64,000 nt of DNA. Origin: Neckera pumila (lineage: Eukaryota > Streptophyta > Bryopsida > Hypnales > Neckeraceae). The stretch lies in contig OZ018416.1 in NCBI GenBank assembly GCA_963969595.1, positions 17,004,065 to 17,068,064 on the forward strand, given 5' to 3'. Positions 33,476-44,454 of the stretch are shown piece after piece. The notes below the pieces were generated by a model. The model saw only the letters and a list, made by a program, of their open reading frames with translations, had not been told where the DNA came from and did not search any database. The position numbers and the translations under genes are program-made. Every line of letters begins with the position of its first letter. Position 1 is the stretch's first letter.

Positions 33476-34292
33476 TTACACTTCTTCATCTATACTCTTC
33501 TCTTTTCCCTTCAACTTCTTGCCTTGAGATACACTAGAATCCATTGATGATGTTCTTATTAAATGATGCTTTATTGTCATAGCACCGGAATTCCTCGTTG
33601 ATGTTGATGATTTACTATCTTCAAATGTTGTTGACTTTGACTCTTCAACTTCCACATTTTCAATTGCTGGCATCCACTTTGATTTGTTGGCAAACTTTTG
33701 TCCTACACAATAGACAAAAACATCACAAAGTCAACCACTGACATCCACTTTGTTTTGTTGGCAAACTTATGTGCTATACAATAGGAAAAAACATCACAAT
33801 TTCAACCATTGACTGACATCCATTCTAATTTGTTGGCAAACTTTTGTGCTAACAACAGAAATAAAACATCACAAATTAGAATAATACAAATATTCCAAAG
33901 ACATGTATACATATTGGCACCATTGACAAACCTAAAAATATGTAAACACAATCAGTTCTCTCTCTCTCTTCACTCCTATCTACAACAATGAGTTTAGACC
34001 TTACCAAGTTGTTTGTTTTGAATGTTAATCATTTTCACTACTTTTTGGTTGGCGGCGTCATACACTCTATTGAAAACATAGTCGGCTGCATCAATGTGCA
34101 TACACGATGGTATCATGTTCCCTCCATATCTAGTCGTACAAAGTACCATCGCCTTTTCATAAATTCACTTCTACCAAATTCTCATTCTTTGCATACACGA
34201 TGGTATCATGTTCCCTCCATATCTAGTCGTACAAAGTACCATCGCCTTTTCATAAATTCACTTCTACCAAATTCTCATTCTTTACGCTTTTC
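33476..34292 (-). pseudogene. Truncated antisense copy of the BAH gene
   Basis: Carries the end of BAH exon 1, the intron and the full second exon (33476-33702 region), but no start and only the last part of the BAH domain. Small indels and the 93-base duplication break the BAH frame. Transcribed, it would be complementary to the mRNA of the intact gene. Confidence 0.8.
34098..34283. repeat. Exact 93-base tandem duplication
   Basis: Bases 34098-34190 are repeated without change at 34191-34283, starting GCATACACGATGGTATC. Identity of the copies indicates a recent event. It lies within the BAH gene copy and is absent from the intact gene. Confidence 0.95.
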
Positions 34293-35678
34293 GAAACTCT
34301 ATACATATACATGTACAAACACACATCTCCAAAGCCTTGCCAGCCTAAATCATTCACAATCCATTAGAATGCTCACCATTAAATAATATTTTTTTCCTTT
34401 ATAGATTCAAAAGTCAAATATAGTTTCAATCTCCAAAGTAGGCCTACTTAAACTTGCTATTGGTATATGACTCTTTTTATCCTATTTGGTTCATATTTAT
34501 ATTATATGTTTGTTTTACTATTTGATTGGCCATAATCAACCATTTGCAATACCAAATTGGTTAAATAAACATATAAATATTGTTATTACAAAAAAAATCA
34601 AATTGACAATATTCAAAGAAATTAATAAGCCTAAAAATTCTAAAGTATTATAGAATTTTTTTAGCATATTTGTCAAAAATGCATTAATACTTTTAAAAAT
34701 TCACTTAGATATTTTGATTAGCTTCAAATCATATATCAAGTACCACGTGCATATTTACAATTTCACACCAATTTAACTTTTTGAATATGATTAATTGACT
34801 AATTATATATTTTAAAGTTAAAAACTATTTCAATGTGATGTTAAGTGTATATCTTTGATAATGCTATGTATGTTTGTATAATAAATACAAAAATTTCAAG
34901 AGTAAAAACCTAATTGTTATATAAGGTTCATGGCAACACCATTTGGAAGTAATGTTTATTTGATTTTGCATATTAAAAAGTATTGAGATCACTCTACTTA
35001 ATTCAACTAGCTGAAGTTCATTGGGACAAGACCAAAGTCTTACTTTGTACTAGAGGCAAGATACTGATAGACATCAAGATTGAAATCTAGAACAGATATT
35101 CAAATGTTGAATTAGACATTTGTCATTCTAAAATAAAAAAATCAAAGGTTTTAGCTTTGACATTGTAGAAGGCTCAATTACAAGAGTAAAAAAGGAACAT
35201 TCAATCGATGTGAAGGAAATTGATAGATAAAACATGATGCTCAAAATTGCATCCATTTTACTAATTGTTTTTTGATAGCCTAGATTTTTTTGGATTATTG
35301 ACCTTCCATAAAACTAGAAAAAATTCTTTGAAAACACTTTTTTTAAAATCCACTCTAAACACTCACTACTCAATTTATAATAAATGAATAATCTACAATT
35401 GAGCTTATTGGATCTCAATTTCACATTCATTAGTAGGTGTGAAATTTATCATTCATCTTTTATATATAACATCTAGCACGGGAATCAACACATGGATGCC
35501 TAGATTCCATCTAAAGTCCATCGCCTACTCTGTTGTGAGATATTAAATAAATAAATAAACTTCAATTGTTATAAATATTCCATGTTATTTTTGTTATTTG
35601 CTTTCTTAGATTTTAATAATAAAAAAACTCGGCCCATTGGTTAAAGAATTATTCTTCATGCTATATTTATTACATCAC
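34293..35678. other. No gene seen
   Basis: AT-rich DNA without coding frames or structured repeats that I could recognise. Confidence 0.4.
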
Positions 35679-35929
35679 AAAGTTTAGAACTTGTGGTCTG
35701 TCAACAGTTATCACGTGGTTATTGTTGTTTCATAGGTTCGCACATATATATACAATTTAGCACTTCATTGCAATGCATTATTTTATAATTTATCGCATCG
35801 TTACGATGATTCAATAAATTATAAAGTAATGCATCACAATGATGCACTAAATTGTATATAAATGTGCGTACCTATGAAACAACAATAACCACGTGATAAC
35901 TATTGATAGACCACAAGTTCTAAACTTTA
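35679..35929. mobile_element. Foldback element with arms of about 120 bases
   Basis: AAAGTTTAGAACTTGTGGTC at the left pairs with GACCACAAGTTCTAAACTTT at the right. The arms stay complementary through TATCACGTGGTTATTGTTG and TTCATAGGTNCGCAC up to a small central loop near 35800. Related sequence (AACAATGATAACCACTATTG) occurs at 36360-36530, so this is a dispersed family. Confidence 0.8.
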
Positions 35930-36320
35930 ATCTAAACTTTGTATTTGTTTGATCAATCACAAGAGTTGCCATGTGTTGTTAGATGATTTAAGTGGATCTT
36001 TAAAATTGACTCTTTATCTCATTCAATGTATTATACACTTTAGTTATGTACATAACGTAAGGATGAATATTTTTAGTAATTCCAAATGGTTCATAGTCGA
36101 CAATATGTATTCACACAACCTTACAACAATGCTATCAAACAATTCTAAATGCTTGATTATTGCTTAAAATTTTATTGAGCATTTTTGCATTACAGTGACC
36201 ATCTAAAAGAAACAAAGTTTAAATTAAGTCTTTGAAGTTCTGAAGATGCAATTCATATTGCATTTGCAAACTCAAAACTGTACCAAGCTTAAACAATTTA
36301 TTTATTTTATTTGGATCCTG

Positions 36321-37974
36321 TTAACCCCTAACATCTCAAGGCCATTTTTTTTTCATTACAATGTGTTACTTTGCATCGTTATTGCATCGTTACAATGCAC
36401 TACTTGCAAGGGCATGGTGACAATGCGAAGAAATGCATTGTAATGGTCCAATAAGTTGTAATTAACAAGTGAATCCATGAAACAATGATAACCACTATTG
36501 ACAAACCATAGGGTTTAAACTTTGTGATGTAGGTCTAAGATTGAACAAAAACTAAATTGTTAATTGCTCTAAGATGGGACTGAAATACAATAATCTAAGT
36601 GGTAGGATTGTTCTAGCAAGCATACTTAACCGTGTTAAACAATCTTCTTTGAAAAATTGCAAAAATTGCATTAAAAAATGAATCCTATAAGTTCTTTTTT
36701 TAAGAAAATGCTTAGATTGTCAAAAAAAAAGATTGTTCTTAGCTTTCTCATTACTTGACCAAATAGAATGAATCAAAGTTTTTTATACAAAAAATATAAT
36801 ATTTTAGAAAAATTCAATTAACCTCTAAAAGACCAAGGCCTTTTTTTTCTACCAAAAAACACTCAAAACTACCATTTCTATAGCAAAGAGTAAAAAAACT
36901 AGAAATTATTTATTTTGAACATCTAACTATAGGATCTTACACATAAATAATATAAAAATGTGTGGAAAAAATTCAGATTTTTTGACCACATAGATTGCAA
37001 GATATCTACGTTTAAAGTGAAAAAAACAAGTTTTTAAGCACATTGCGGGACTAGATTATTACCTTTGAACCTTCTTCATTTTAATTTTTTGCACTACAGA
37101 GTTTTGAGTTTTAAATCTTTCTAGTGGAAAATTGTGTTGAGAGTCTACGGAAAAAAATAATTCAAAAAAACTTAATTTCCATTCTTAAAAAATTTGTTAA
37201 GTAGAAGTAGGTACAAAATAGAAGGAAAAAATAAATTATTAATATCTTGAAGATGGAATTAAAATGCAAAAATTCCACTAGTCAAATTGTTCTAGCAAGA
37301 AAATTAAACCATATGGAACTCTTTTTTTTGAAAAATTAAAAAAATTGCATTTAGAAATGAATCCTACAAGTTATTTTTTCAAGAAGATGCTCTAATTGCT
37401 TGAAAAACAAGATTGTCCATAACTTTTCCATAACAAATACAAATGGAATGAATCAAAGCTTTTTATGTATACAAAATATAATCTATGAGAAAAAAAATTC
37501 AAACAAAAAAATTCAAAAAATTCAATTTTTTTTTTTGCTGTCCCCTCTCCCTTGTTTTCAGCTTATTTGGGCATAACTTTTTTTCCCGGCTACCAATTGA
37601 AAAAACATTATAATCCCACAAATCTAATCAATTTTTCTATTTTCAAATTTTTTTCTAGAAATCAAGACAAAAATTCAGCCATAGGTACCTACCCAAAATC
37701 CTGTTTGTCTCCTGAAGGGATAATGGTCCTTCAGGGGTTAAATTTATTTTGTCTTTTTGTGGTTTCTTGGTGCCTCTTGACAACCACTATTTCTAGCTTA
37801 TTGTGCCATAACTTTTGCTCTTAGTAACTGATTGAAATAAAAGTTATATTCCCAAGAATTTTATATATATTCTAGCTTCACAAAAAATTTCAAAAATAAT
37901 GATGAATATTGGGACCGTATGAGCCTACTTGAAGTATTTTAGCTTCTCTAGGGCCAATGGACTTTAGAGGTTAA
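36321..37974 (-). mobile_element. TTAA element copy 6, split by copy 7 and a foldback piece
   Basis: Begins TTAACCCCTAACATC and ends GGACTTTAGAGGTTAA. Two interruptions: a foldback-related piece at about 36360-36530 that replaces some internal sequence, and the whole copy 7 at 36818-37741. Sequence on either side of copy 7 (AGAAAAATTCAA, then ATTTATTTTGTCTTTTTGTG) is contiguous in copy 5. Confidence 0.75.
36818..37741 (-). mobile_element. TTAA element copy 7, nested in copy 6
   Basis: TTAACCTCTAAAAGACCAAGG at the left and GGTCCTTCAGGGGTTAA at the right, with the worn hairpin GTCTCCTGAAGGGA near the right end. Flanked by TTAA on both sides within copy 6. Confidence 0.8.
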
Positions 37975-39056
37975 AAGATATCCTTGCATGAGCACATTGT
38001 GCTTACAATTCTAGCTAATATAACTTCCTACTGAGAAAGACATTTCTACTCATAGTAACATTAAGTCATTTTACAATGTCAATTGCTTTTTGAGACTAAG
38101 AAGTGCAAATGAAAGTGCAATGTCAAAATTTTCAATAGAGTCCATAGACTTTGAAGATGTATGGCTATAAAAGGCAGTTTCATTTTGAAGTATTTTTTTA
38201 TTTTTTATCTATATTTATGTTCAAAGACATCAATATATCAATGTATGTAGTTATTCTGTTTGCTATCTATGATACTTTATGATTATTTTGGTTTATAGAA
38301 TAAAATTGGAATGAAATCAAGCATTTGTATTTCACAGGTCTATAATTTTGTTTTATTTAGGAGGTGGACACTTTTAAACTTCTAGTATTCAAATTTCCAA
38401 AAGGTGATATTTGAGACACCCTCAAATTAGAAGAGAGCGACATCCAATAATTCAAAGAAACTGTCAAATTTAAGGTAGAACAACCCATACCCACCTCCTT
38501 CTCCAGTCCCACCAAGCCTACTTTTTGACCCCAAACCAACCTATTCATAGTTCAATTCTAGTGAAGTCCACTCAACTTTTGAGATATTGATGAACTCTCA
38601 TCCCTTGAATTTCTACTTTTGAAGAACGGTTTAGGACAAGTCTAGGGACATTCATAGGTATTTACTACTTGTTAACTTCAATATTCATAGATAATTCAAA
38701 AAGCAGAATTCTATAATAACTTTTTTCTACTGAAATTTTTTCTTCAAAAGGCTAATCAACACAAACAAGAACGCAAATTTCTTAAAAGGATGGAAATAGG
38801 TTCAATTACCTTATCCCCTATGATTCCCTTCCCCCCCTCAATCAGTGTAATTTAGTTGTAGAGCAGCGTTTACAAAATTGGCTAAAATTTTCTCTATTAC
38901 TACTTAAAATTTTTAGTGGCTAAATGTACATTAGAGAAAGTTCTTGAAAAATTTAGAATTTAGTCAAGACTACACTAACCAATAGAATTTGATAACCAAT
39001 TTGTTACTTCTTCTACATTGGAATTAGTATCTATTTAGTCAGTTTTGAATTATACA
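37975..39056. other. No gene seen
   Basis: AT-rich DNA. No coding frame or repeat structure was recognised. Confidence 0.4.
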
Positions 39057-39241
39057 CCAGGAAGTCCAGTACATGTGAATTGGTGCCATAATGGTGCATT
39101 GAAAGGCTATCAAGATAATTTGGTGCCAACCTCCATGCCAGGTTTGATATTGAGTTTGTATGGAGGTTGGCACCAAATTATCTGGATAGTGTTTCACTGC
39201 ACCATGTTGACACCATAGTGGCATGCCTTGACTTTCCTGAT
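39057..39241. mobile_element. Foldback element with arms of about 80 bases
   Basis: The left arm includes AGATAATTTGGTGCCAACCT and the right arm AGGTTGGCACCAAATTATCT. Outer ends read CAGGAAGTC and GACTTTCCTG. The loop is only about 20 bases, so RNA from this region would form a long stem. Confidence 0.75.
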
Positions 39242-39286
39242 GTAGTACTTCCAATCATCCATTGGAACTTGCAAAATTTATTTACT

Positions 39287-40215
39287 TCAAACCCTAAAGG
39301 ACCAACATGCGTTTTTTGGCCGTATAGAAATTTTGGGCAGGTACGTGTGACTAGAGATATCCATATTTGAGGCTGAAATTTTAATAGAAGGTGGGGGCAA
39401 GGAATATCTTCATGTGTACCAAGTTTTATGACATTTCGAAATATGAGTAAAAAGTTGTGACCTAACATGTTACCTTTTTTTCGTAACTGGGCAGTATGGG
39501 CAAATAAGAAAAAATCATTTTTTTTGGAGTTTTTTTTTTGAAATTGGTTCTTTACATTTATATATACTTAAAAAGCTTTGAGTCATTCCATTTCAATCAA
39601 TGAGTCAAAAGTTATGAGGGTTTTTGAATTGCGGGCAATTATAGATTATCTACTCTGAAACTTTAAAGTCATTTATTTAACTCAATTATCAATATTTTGG
39701 GAAAAAGATAAAATCCTAGGATGTAGATTGATTATTATATCATTACAACCATTGGGATTGGCATTTTTAAGTTCCATGATTAAATTTTTAACAATTTATT
39801 ATTTTGAATCATTTTCTACTTCTTTTTACTTACTATTTTTTTCCTATATGTTGTACAATTCCAAATGATGTGAAATTTTTTAAGCATATAGGCAACTTGT
39901 TTAGGAAACTGAATTCAAAGAAGCACCACCTTTATTGGCATTTTTTCATTGAAAAGTGAGCTTGCAAAGTGCAGCTGCCCGATTTTTTGCAGGATTGAAA
40001 AAATGGTTTTCAAGACTTTGAATGCTTACATCTTATGATCCACACGGTGGAATTTTCTGAAATTTTTACCACATGTTTTCAAAATATCATACTACAAGAT
40101 CCTATGGTTACATGTGTCAAAATTTGTTTTTCTCCAAAACTTTGGTAGTTGTATTAGAAATGGCAGTTTTGGAGCGTTTTTGGTGATTATATAGTCATGA
40201 AACTTTAGGCGTTAA
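39287..40215 (+). mobile_element. TTAA element copy 8
   Basis: Left end TCAAACCCTAAAGGACCAAC, right end CTTTAGGCGTTAA. A diverged subfamily closest to copy 2: its interior preserves the order that copy 2 has once copy 3 is removed. Its right TTAA is shared with the next MITE. Confidence 0.75.
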
Positions 40216-40511
40216 AGTAGGGGGCTGAAAAAGCAACTTATCTCTAAAAGCAATCTGGTACATTTTGCCTCTAATATATACCGGAAGTGCACATTTCAAG
40301 AGGAGGTCGCTTTTAGAAACCATTGTGTTTTCAACTTCAAAAATTTATAACTAATTCCATGAAGGTCCAAAAATTATGAAACGACTCAGGTTAGATGCCA
40401 ATTCCATTTTTCTTACCACAAAAATTTACTGAAAATTATTTTAAGCAGTTTGGCTTCCCCAAAAATGCAAATCAGCTCTTTAAGGGTCGCTTTTACAGCC
40501 CCCTACCTTAA
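40212..40511. mobile_element. MITE with GTAGGGGGCTG ends, flanked by TTAA
   Basis: Left end AGTAGGGGGCTGAAAAAGC, right end GCTTTTACAGCCCCCTACC, with TTAA at 40212-40215 and 40508-40511. About 300 bases and non-coding. It directly abuts TTAA element copy 8. Confidence 0.75.
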
Positions 40512-40555
40512 TGCCACTCACTCTCAAGGTAGCCAAAGTTGATGCCTTTTTGTCT

Positions 40556-41429
40556 TTAACCCCTAAAGGACCATTGTCCTTTTTGTTGTGATTTTCTAAA
40601 TTTTTTTTGAAGATAGAAAAACTATTAAGCTTCGTGGGAATATGATTTTTTTTCAATCGGTGCCCAGGAAAAAAAATTATGCCCAAATAAGCTCAAATTA
40701 GGAGATAGGGGGCAGCAAAAAAAATTTGCAATCTTTTTTTTGATACATTTTTTTTTCTTATAGATTATATTTTTGTCTATCTAGAAATCTTTAATTCATT
40801 TCATTTGGATTTGTTATGAGAAAGTTATGGACAATCTTGTTTTTTGGGCACTTAGAGCATCTTCCTGAAAAAAAATAATTTGTAGAATTCATTTCTGAAT
40901 GCAATTTTTACAATTTTTCAAAAAATAAAGTTCCACAAGTTTCAATTTTTTTGCTAGAACAATCTCACCATTGAGATTAGTGCTTTTTATTCTATATAAA
41001 AGATATTGATATTTTAGATTTTCCTTCTATCTCGTACCTACATCTACTTAACAAATTTTTTAATAATGAAAATTAAGTTTTTTTGAATTTTTTTTCCCCC
41101 TAGATTCTCAACTCAGTTTTCTACTTTAAAGATTTAAAGCTCAAAAGTTTGTAGTGCAAAAGATTTTAGTTAAAAATGTTCAAAGTCATAAAATCTAGTT
41201 CCGCAATGTGCTAAAAAACTTGTTTTTTTCACTTTAAACACAGATATCTCGCAATCTATGCGGTCAAATTCTGAAATTTTCTCCACACATTGTCGTACTA
41301 GTTAGGTATAAGATCCTATAATTAGATGTGAAAAAAAAACAATTTTCAATTTTTTGTACTCTTTGCTATAGAAATGACAGTTCTGAATGTTTTTTGGCAA
41401 GAAAATGACCTTGGTCCTTTAGGGGTTAA
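40556..41429 (+). mobile_element. TTAA element copy 9
   Basis: TTAACCCCTAAAGGACCATTG at the left and TTGGTCCTTTAGGGGTTAA at the right, the best-preserved pair of ends in the window. The subterminal hairpin has lost its second half. Ends about 1.45 kb before the PRA1 start codon. Confidence 0.85.
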
Positions 41430-42877
41430 AGTAGCATATTGCACTAAATTCCATAAACTACAGTAACTTAGTTATGGGATCACTGTTGTAGAGCATTCCA
41501 GAAGTCCCGTCATCGTGACACGTGTAACATTCAAGGAGAGAATGCAAGGGAACTCCAAGGGAACTCCAAGGGAACTCGAGGGAACGACCTTGTGGAGTCT
41601 GAGAGCTCCGGAGAACTATGCTTGCCCCCTAATTCGCTGCCTTCCAGCTTGACTGATGGATCTTCTGCGGCCAGTTTTGCTCTGCGCACAGATTGCTTCG
41701 AACTCGTGCCACTGATTAGACGCTGCCCCTGTGCTGTCGCGTTTCCAACGAGCTTTTTTTTTTTCTCGGAAAACAGTTCCGGATCCCTAATTCCGAATGT
41801 TTTCTGTTGGGATGCGTCGGCGGTGCTGCCGCTCTCTGTCTTTCTAACAAGTTTATTAGTTTTCACTATTTTTTTAGAGAAGAATTTCGCACCAGAGTTT
41901 TACAATTCATGGATTTTAGGTTTCACTTTCTTTTGCACAGATCGAATTTTTGAGGATTTTTTGTTTCGTGAAGAGTCGTTTTTGTCTTTCTTGTGGCGGC
42001 GGTGTTGTTAAAAGCGCGGATAGTTGATTGTTTGAATTTCAGTATACTGCACAAGGATCTCGGAGTATAAGTTGCTGGTGGATTGAGAGTGAATTTTGGA
42101 GATTGCCGCTTATGAGTTTTTGATTCACTACGGAGAAAGGCTTTGGAGTGGCCCGGCAGTGGTAGAGAGGGAACTCGTTTGTACAAGTTTCTGTGTTGAG
42201 TACAAATCATCTTTGAGCCACTCGTTTTGATTTGACTTTTGAACCCGTTCTCTCTGACCCAGCTGTAGAGAGTGACACTTATTAGCGACAATTGCCCCGG
42301 AGAACTGGAGTCTTGATTGGAGTTAGCAGGTGAGAGGAAGATATGAAGATGGTTTGAGTGGACATTCAATTTCTTATTGCAAGAGAGCACTTAATCAGAT
42401 AATATTTCGTGGTAGGCTCTGTTTTAGGGTTTCAGTGTGCAAAGACCTAGTCTGTCTAACGGACCTATTTAAGTGTGCCTCCGAAGCTAGAAGTCGGTGG
42501 CAGAAACTATGTCGGATGAGTTTATGATATTTGCCTCCTTCAATTAATTGTTTGACTAGATTTCTCCTTTTTACATTGCTTCAAAATCTTGCAAGTTCTC
42601 GTCCTCGCTTATACGGTTTCTAGCACAATCAATTGACACTCGTGTATTTGATCTCTGTGTCAGGCCTTATCGAGAATCGCTGCAATGTTGGCAGTTTTGA
42701 ACTGCAAGCTAACTTTCAATCTCAAAGATTTTGAGCTACATCTGAACTCTTGAAAGTTTACAGCTTTTGATTGAGCCGAGGGATTTCTAAGGAAGGGTTC
42801 ATTGATCACTAAATTGGCGTTGATGACCGTGAGGAATTCAGTGTTAAGCACGTGACCTCATCAGAGTCACAGGAAAG
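41430..42877 (+). promoter_or_regulatory. Upstream region and probable leader of the PRA1 gene
   Basis: From about 41500 the sequence becomes GC-richer and non-repetitive. A short tandem repeat (AGGGAACTCCA, about 3.5 copies) sits at 41545-41586. The 139-residue frame at 41592-42011 has no domain or exon partner and may be an upstream frame in the leader. No TATA box was assigned. Confidence 0.4.
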
Positions 42878-44454
42878 ATGGCCTTCAAGGAAAATCCTCT
42901 GTCATTGAGCCTCTCCCAGACAGCATTTGAAGAATGGTTACGCGACAATGGCCACTTGGAAACTCTTGACCGGACGGGATTAGACCATCATCTACGACTA
43001 CCAGCTCACAGTTCATTCAGCGAATTCTCGAAGGCTGTAAAGTCGAATCCATTTATGACTTTAACAGGTAGATGGCCATTTAACTTAATTTCTCATTACG
43101 ACTCTAGAATGTCATGTATCATTTTCAAATTTAGGAACTTGAATTTTCTGTATTAATGTAGTTTGTATCTTTTATACCTAGCCAACCATCATAGTATCCC
43201 TTTGAGGTTTGACCAAGCTAGGGTTTTACCGTCTCTTACATATGGTACGCGTTCGACTAGTCGTGTTATCAGGGATCATTAGTTGACGATTTGATAGGCC
43301 CTTGCTACCATGCCTAATAGCCTTTTTCTCTTTTCTTCCAGTTGAAGATTTGCTGAAGAAGCCAGTTCCTTGGACGGGTGAGTTTTTTGATTGCGGATTT
43401 GGCCCAGGCGAAACGTACTCGTGGCCTAGGAGTATTTCTCAAGCAAAGTTGCGAATGGACGAAAATATAAGGAGATACATTGGCAATTATGTCATTCTTG
43501 TGGTTATCATTTTTCTCATTCTCTTGTAAGTCTCCGAAGCTGTTCATGTTCTTATCTCTCTTTTTGTTGGTGGATCTGTCAAAGAAATTGCAAAATGAAA
43601 ATGAGATTATTAGCTTCTGGCTTAGTGGTCTGAGGGAGATTGGTGTTTGATCAGATGGCATCTGCTCATGGTCTTTCATGTTAATGAGGTGGTCCATTTT
43701 TTGCGCATGCAGGTATCAGATGCCGATGGCATTAGTGGGAATCATATCGGTAGTTCTGGTTTGGGATGCTTTGAGGAGAGCAGGGGATGAATGGGGTCTA
43801 GAAAGGAATGGCTATCGCTACCGAGCGCTTGCCTTCTTGGGAAATACGGGTACAATATTTTGCAGTTCTTTCCCTCTGGTCTGTGCTGGTGATTTTGTGT
43901 ATCTTTTATCTGCTCGTTATTACATCAAGAAACTAATCTTAGACCATTGGCCTAAAGTTCTGCTACCGTCTAGTCCTATCCAGTTGGATTTCTTTCAGCT
44001 TGAGACATTGAAGCACTGGGCACTGTAAATCAGCATGTGCATGGAAAGCAGACCCAGCCTTCCGGGTTTATGCATTTTAGTGTATGCCTGTTTATGATTG
44101 ACGTGGTCTTCTCATGATGTCATGTGGCAAATTATATTTGTCTTGCATGCTGGCTTTAGTATTTTAAGTGGGACACTTACATAGTCAAATAGTTGAAGCT
44201 TTGAGTACGAGAGAATATGAAATATGAGTTCTTCTGACGCGAATTGCAAGTTTCCTTCCCATCATTTTAAGTTGCTTGGGCGTACGTACGTGTTTTTAAA
44301 GCATTGTGTGTTTCCTGCAGCAACTGTGGTCTTGATGGTGTATTGCAAAATAGCGCTTGCGCTTTTCTGGGCTGGGATAGCAAGTTTTTTAGGTGCACTT
44401 TCTCAATCCCTTCAACATGTTCCTCTCCTTTCTTATTTTGGTGAACCTGACTAA
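42878..44454 (+). CDS. PRA1.H: PRA1 family protein, H type (prenylated Rab acceptor)
   Basis: Four exons, 42878-43067, 43342-43525, 43713-43849 and 44321-44454, join with phases 1, 2 and 1 and give 214 residues. The N-terminus NPLSLSLSQTAFEEWLRDNG is close to the start I recall for Arabidopsis PRA1.H. The PRA1 core runs from PWTGEFFDCGFGPGETYSWP through VHENIKR-like RMDENIRRYIGNY. Two hydrophobic pairs follow (about 105-145 and 170-207), split by a hydrophilic loop with WGLERNGYRYR, the usual PRA1 hairpin topology. PRA1 proteins act in the ER/Golgi/endosomal membranes on prenylated Rab GTPases. The ATG is the first in a good context and precedes the conserved N-terminus. All introns have GT-AG borders (GTAGAT, GTAAGT, GTACAA donors). 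The protein is slightly shorter than the Arabidopsis one because a serine/alanine-rich linker is missing. Confidence 0.92.

Larger units (their letters stand above)
32857..34292 (-). repeat. Right arm of the large inverted repeat
   Basis: Reverse-complement copy of 29956-31120, differing mainly by a 178-base insertion (32899-33076) and an exact 93-base tandem duplication (34098-34283). The outer 120 bases are more diverged and contain small indels relative to the left arm. Confidence 0.95.

Noticed and set aside
41592..42011. 139-residue frame upstream of the PRA1 gene
   Set aside because: No domain and no splice partner; more likely in the untranslated leader or chance.
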